A stretch of 64,000 nt of DNA from Shewanella psychromarinicola (GTDB lineage Bacteria; Pseudomonadota; Gammaproteobacteria; Enterobacterales; Shewanellaceae): NCBI RefSeq assembly GCF_003855155.1, contig NZ_CP034073.1, positions 3,596,001 to 3,660,000 of the forward strand. Reading direction: 5' to 3'. Under the pieces are notes generated by a model, which saw only the letters and a program-made list of their open reading frames with translations, was not told the DNA's origin and made no database searches. Every line of letters starts with the position of its first letter. The first letter of the stretch is position 1. Both the position numbers and the translations under genes were made by a program. Shown here piece by piece: positions 61,375-64,000 of this stretch.

Positions 61375-62193
61375 TTGAAGATAGGCAATATAGGTAAAGT
61401 AACATTTGCATTAGGCTTAGCCGTTGTTGCATTGTTGGCGATAAGACTCTTTATCATTCCTAATACGACTCAAGAATCAGTCACATCTGGAACTCATCAA
61501 CTTAATGAAGTTGATCTAGGTGAAGTACCGTTGTTTGCTGAAATAGATGATGTAGTCACTAAAAAGCAAACGTTCTTTGATTACTTGCGGCCTTCGGTTG
61601 AAGCTCAAAATCAAATTATTATTCACGACCGTCAATTCATATTGGCTGTTATTGATAAAATCGATAATGATTTAGGCTTAAGTGGATCTGATAATGAGAG
61701 GTTGAATTCAATTCTTGAATATTATCAATATGATGTTAAATCATTTACGCGCAATACCTTAACGCCCTTATTAAAGCGCGTCGATATCATTCCAGTTGAT
61801 ATGGTGTTAGTACAAGCTGCCAACGAAAGCGGTTGGGGCAGTTCACGTTTTGCAATCGACGGGTTTAATTTTTTTGGCCAGTGGTGTTTTACCGAGGGCT
61901 GTGGTTTAGTGCCATTAGCGAGGGCGGACGGCAAAAGCCATGAGGTGGCTGTATTTGATTCACCCAAAGAGTCAATTATTGCCTACATGATTAATTTAAA
62001 CACTAATTCTGCGTATCGTTTATTTCGTTCTATTCGCGCTGATTTACGGGCGCAAAAAATTAAGCTGACCGCCGAGAAATTGGTTTATGGCTTAATTAAT
62101 TATTCAGAACGAAAGGACGAGTACATTGATGATCTACTCGACATGCTTAAACACAATAAGCCATATTTACAAGGGAACAAAGCTAATGCTTAA
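61375..62193 (+). CDS. Glucosaminidase-domain protein, Bax-like, TTG start
   Basis: A 272-residue membrane-anchored wall hydrolase homologue. The first segment (VTFALGLAVVALLAIRLFII) is an N-terminal anchor. The glucosaminidase domain starts near VDMVLVQAANESGWGSSRFAIDGFNFFGQWCF, where the Glu of ANESGWG is the expected catalytic acid, and ends with LINYSERKDEYIDDLLDML. I choose the TTG at 61375, since AAGGCAGG is 5-6 bases before it; another TTG at 61357 has no site. The next gene overlaps it by 8 bases, indicating translational coupling. Confidence 0.88.
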   Translation: MKIGNIGKVTFALGLAVVALLAIRLFIIPNTTQESVTSGTHQLNEVDLGEVPLFAEIDDVVTKKQTFFDYLRPSVEAQNQIIIHDRQFILAVIDKIDNDLGLSGSDNERLNSILEYYQYDVKSFTRNTLTPLLKRVDIIPVDMVLVQAANESGWGSSRFAIDGFNFFGQWCFTEGCGLVPLARADGKSHEVAVFDSPKESIIAYMINLNTNSAYRLFRSIRADLRAQKIKLTAEKLVYGLINYSERKDEYIDDLLDMLKHNKPYLQGNKANA

Positions 62194-62839
62194 TCGCACG
62201 CTAGTGATCGGATTTATTTTTATATCGTCTATTTTTATGGTTAGTAGCAGTGTTGCTGAAACTGTTTCATTAGAGTACAAAGGCTTTTACGATCGATTAA
62301 AGCAAGTGAATAAGCAAAACTATCCATTGGTTGAGGTAGCCTTTAGTGTACCGATCACATCAGATTGCACCATAGTGTCAGGTAGTATCACTACCGAAAA
62401 AGAGCAGTTCCCACTACCGTATAATGCGCAACAGCGCTTATTTATTCCCTACGATCCGCAGTTGAAATCTGACCGAGGTTTGGTCAATATCAATGTGACC
62501 GGTGATGCAGAACAATGTGCCATTGCCATGCAGGTTCGCGCTAAAGAAACCAAGCTAAATTTCACTCAAACGGAACTGTTAGCACTAACCGGCGATATGA
62601 ATAAGCTGCTTGATGGATTACAAGGTTTTCCGATGAAGTATTTTCGTAAACCGATTAGTGGACTGACATTTGAGTTTGCCAACCAACACAATAACGGCAC
62701 TATCATTATGGCAACCATTGACGGTGTAGAATCGACAGTGGATCAGAAATACACACTGACACAGGCCAAAATCAATCAACTGCAACATCTTTCATTTAAT
62801 CAGCAACCCACTGTCGTCAGTCCATTCGTCATGAAATAA
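62186..62839 (+). CDS. DUF2987 family protein, exported
   Basis: A 217-residue protein with a signal peptide (LVIGFIFISSIFMVSSSVAE). The ATG at 62186 has AAGGGAA upstream, within the end of the previous gene. The mature part (VSLEYKGFYDRLKQVNKQNYPLVEVAFSVP, LLDGLQGFPMKYFRKPI) matches the DUF2987 family of Shewanella-like bacteria. Function unknown; a periplasmic role with the Bax-like enzyme is plausible because the genes overlap. Confidence 0.88.
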   Translation: MLNRTLVIGFIFISSIFMVSSSVAETVSLEYKGFYDRLKQVNKQNYPLVEVAFSVPITSDCTIVSGSITTEKEQFPLPYNAQQRLFIPYDPQLKSDRGLVNINVTGDAEQCAIAMQVRAKETKLNFTQTELLALTGDMNKLLDGLQGFPMKYFRKPISGLTFEFANQHNNGTIIMATIDGVESTVDQKYTLTQAKINQLQHLSFNQQPTVVSPFVMK

Positions 62840-62920
62840 TGTCGGACTGTCATTCGAGCTAGATAAGTTCTACTCGAATAATTAGGCTAAACGTTTTTGT
62901 AAAACCAATTGATGTAATAA

Positions 62921-62946
62921 TAAAGGCGTTGATATCAACGCCTTTA
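62921..62946. terminator. Bidirectional terminator between convergent genes
   Basis: TAAAGGCGTTGATATCAACGCCTTTA is a perfect palindrome of 26 bases. It lies between the DUF2987 gene and ttcA, which face each other. Confidence 0.8.
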
Positions 62947-62975
62947 GTTTATCTGTTAACAGGTGAATGCCATTA

Positions 62976-63914
62976 TTATGGCGTAAACGTCGCGACTACA
63001 TCGATTCGATTACTGATATCTAAATCAATATGACCATTATTACTGATATCAACAAAATCAAAAGCAGGTAAATCTGCATCAGCAATATCACCCGTGTTCA
63101 CAACATCTGAATTTCGTTGCAATGAAACAAAATCAAACTGCTCGCGGTCAACACCTTGCGATGGTGCGGTATTTTGCATTGCGGTAAAAATAGTTTCAAT
63201 GCGACCAGGATATTGTTTATCCCAAAGCTGTAACATATCTTTAATCGCACCTCGTTTTAAATTTTCTTGCGAGCCACATAAGTTGCAAGGAATGATAGGA
63301 AACGATTTCAATGTCGAATATTCTTCAATGTCTTTTTCACGGCAATAGGCCAACGGACGAATAACCATATTGGCACCGTCATCAGATAACAGTTTAGGTG
63401 GCATAGATTTTTGTTTGCCGGCATAAAACATATTTAAAAATAAGGTTTCAATAATGTCGTCACGGTGATGACCTAGTGCAATTTTTGTTGCCCCTATGTG
63501 TTGGGCGAAACCATAAAGCGTACCACGACGCAAACGAGAACACAGTGAACATGTCGTTTTGCCTTCAGGTATCTTTTCTTTGACAATAGAATAGGTATCT
63601 TTTTCAAGAATATGGTAAGCGACACCTAACTCATCTAAGTATGCTGGCAACACATGTTCAGGAAAGCCAGGTTGTTTTTGATCTAAGTTAACAGCGACAA
63701 TTTCAAATTTAATTGGCGCGCGTCGTTGAAGATTTAATAAAATATCCAGCATAGTGTAGCTGTCTTTGCCACCGGAAAGGCAACACATAACGCGATCACC
63801 ATCTTCGATCATATTATAATCCGCAATCGCTGAACCGACTTCATGTCGTAAACGTTTTTGCAGCTTATTTATACGAGTTATATAATTTTCAGAGATTGTA
63901 TCAACTTCAGACAT
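62976..63914 (-). CDS. ttcA: tRNA 2-thiocytidine(32) synthetase TtcA
   Basis: A 312-residue ATP-pyrophosphatase. The PP-loop is [13 protein letters not shown] (about 44-56), and the Fe-S ligands are in [10 protein letters not shown] (~121-130) and [26 protein letters not shown] is another conserved block. It thiolates C32 of certain tRNAs using a 4Fe-4S cluster. The ATG at 63914 is followed upstream by a hairpin (GCGCCC/GGGCGC, 63920-63950 region) that may be part of its leader. Confidence 0.95.
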   Translation of the reverse strand: MSEVDTISENYITRINKLQKRLRHEVGSAIADYNMIEDGDRVMCCLSGGKDSYTMLDILLNLQRRAPIKFEIVAVNLDQKQPGFPEHVLPAYLDELGVAYHILEKDTYSIVKEKIPEGKTTCSLCSRLRRGTLYGFAQHIGATKIALGHHRDDIIETLFLNMFYAGKQKSMPPKLLSDDGANMVIRPLAYCREKDIEEYSTLKSFPIIPCNLCGSQENLKRGAIKDMLQLWDKQYPGRIETIFTAMQNTAPSQGVDREQFDFVSLQRNSDVVNTGDIADADLPAFDFVDISNNGHIDLDISNRIDVVATFTP

Positions 63915-64000
63915 AAAAATGCGCCCAGTAACTAAGTGTTTCAGGGCGCGTATTATTCCAGCATTCGAGGTCAGGGTAAAGAAGTTAACCTCTTCTAATG

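Overview
The window looks like a chromosomal piece of a cold-water marine gammaproteobacterium, most probably Shewanella. The evidence is the AT-rich coding sequence, the order thrS-infC-rpmI-rplT, the norM/ribE divergent pair, ttcA, a DUF2987 protein, a tRNA-Val(GAC) cluster, and ethanolamine lyase genes without microcompartment genes. The genus call is inferred from gene content; no search was run.

Layout: (1) 1-6.8 kb: the 5' part of an ABC-F ATPase, then an ethanolamine-use locus (permease, eutC, eutB) divergent from an AraC/EutR-type regulator that is broken by one in-frame amber codon, then a Tat-type dienelactone hydrolase. (2) 6.9-43.3 kb: a long accessory catabolic region. A LysR regulator diverges from a phosphatase-SDR-OYE-ACAD-kinase-SDR-ACAD run. 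A second run holds MaoC hydratase, MFE-2-type dehydrogenase, thiolase and acyl-CoA ligase. Then come a patatin, a reductase, a molybdopterin enzyme, a MoxR/VWA pair, a haloalkane-dehalogenase-like hydrolase, SGNH and alpha/beta hydrolases, a PQQ-type sugar dehydrogenase homologue, two crotonases, a BASS transporter, a DUF2855 protein, a nitroreductase, a TonB receptor and another large ACAD. Together these could import a hydrophobic acyl substrate, activate it to CoA and degrade it. The kinase/ACAD pair resembles the ACAD10/ACAD11 and LvaA/LvaC systems for 4-hydroxyacyl-CoA. (3) 43.6-54.6 kb: a DUF885 protein, an IS200/IS605 element with a dead tnpA and an intact tnpB, a PHP phosphatase, a flavin reductase, a membrane J-domain/VWA pair, a tRNA-Val array with two intact and three disrupted copies, norM, ribE and a CPXCG protein. 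(4) 54.6-64 kb: core genes thrS, infC, rpmI, rplT, an aminotransferase, a YvcK/CofD-like protein, a Bax-like glucosaminidase, a DUF2987 protein and ttcA.

The most informative regulatory signals are a 30-bp element repeated upstream of the two main catabolic runs (two differences, which keep an inverted repeat intact), strong terminators that separate those runs, an anticodon-like hairpin in front of thrS, and a non-canonical AUA or AUC start for infC. Several spacers hold short tandem repeats, and a ~90-bp dispersed repeat occurs twice.
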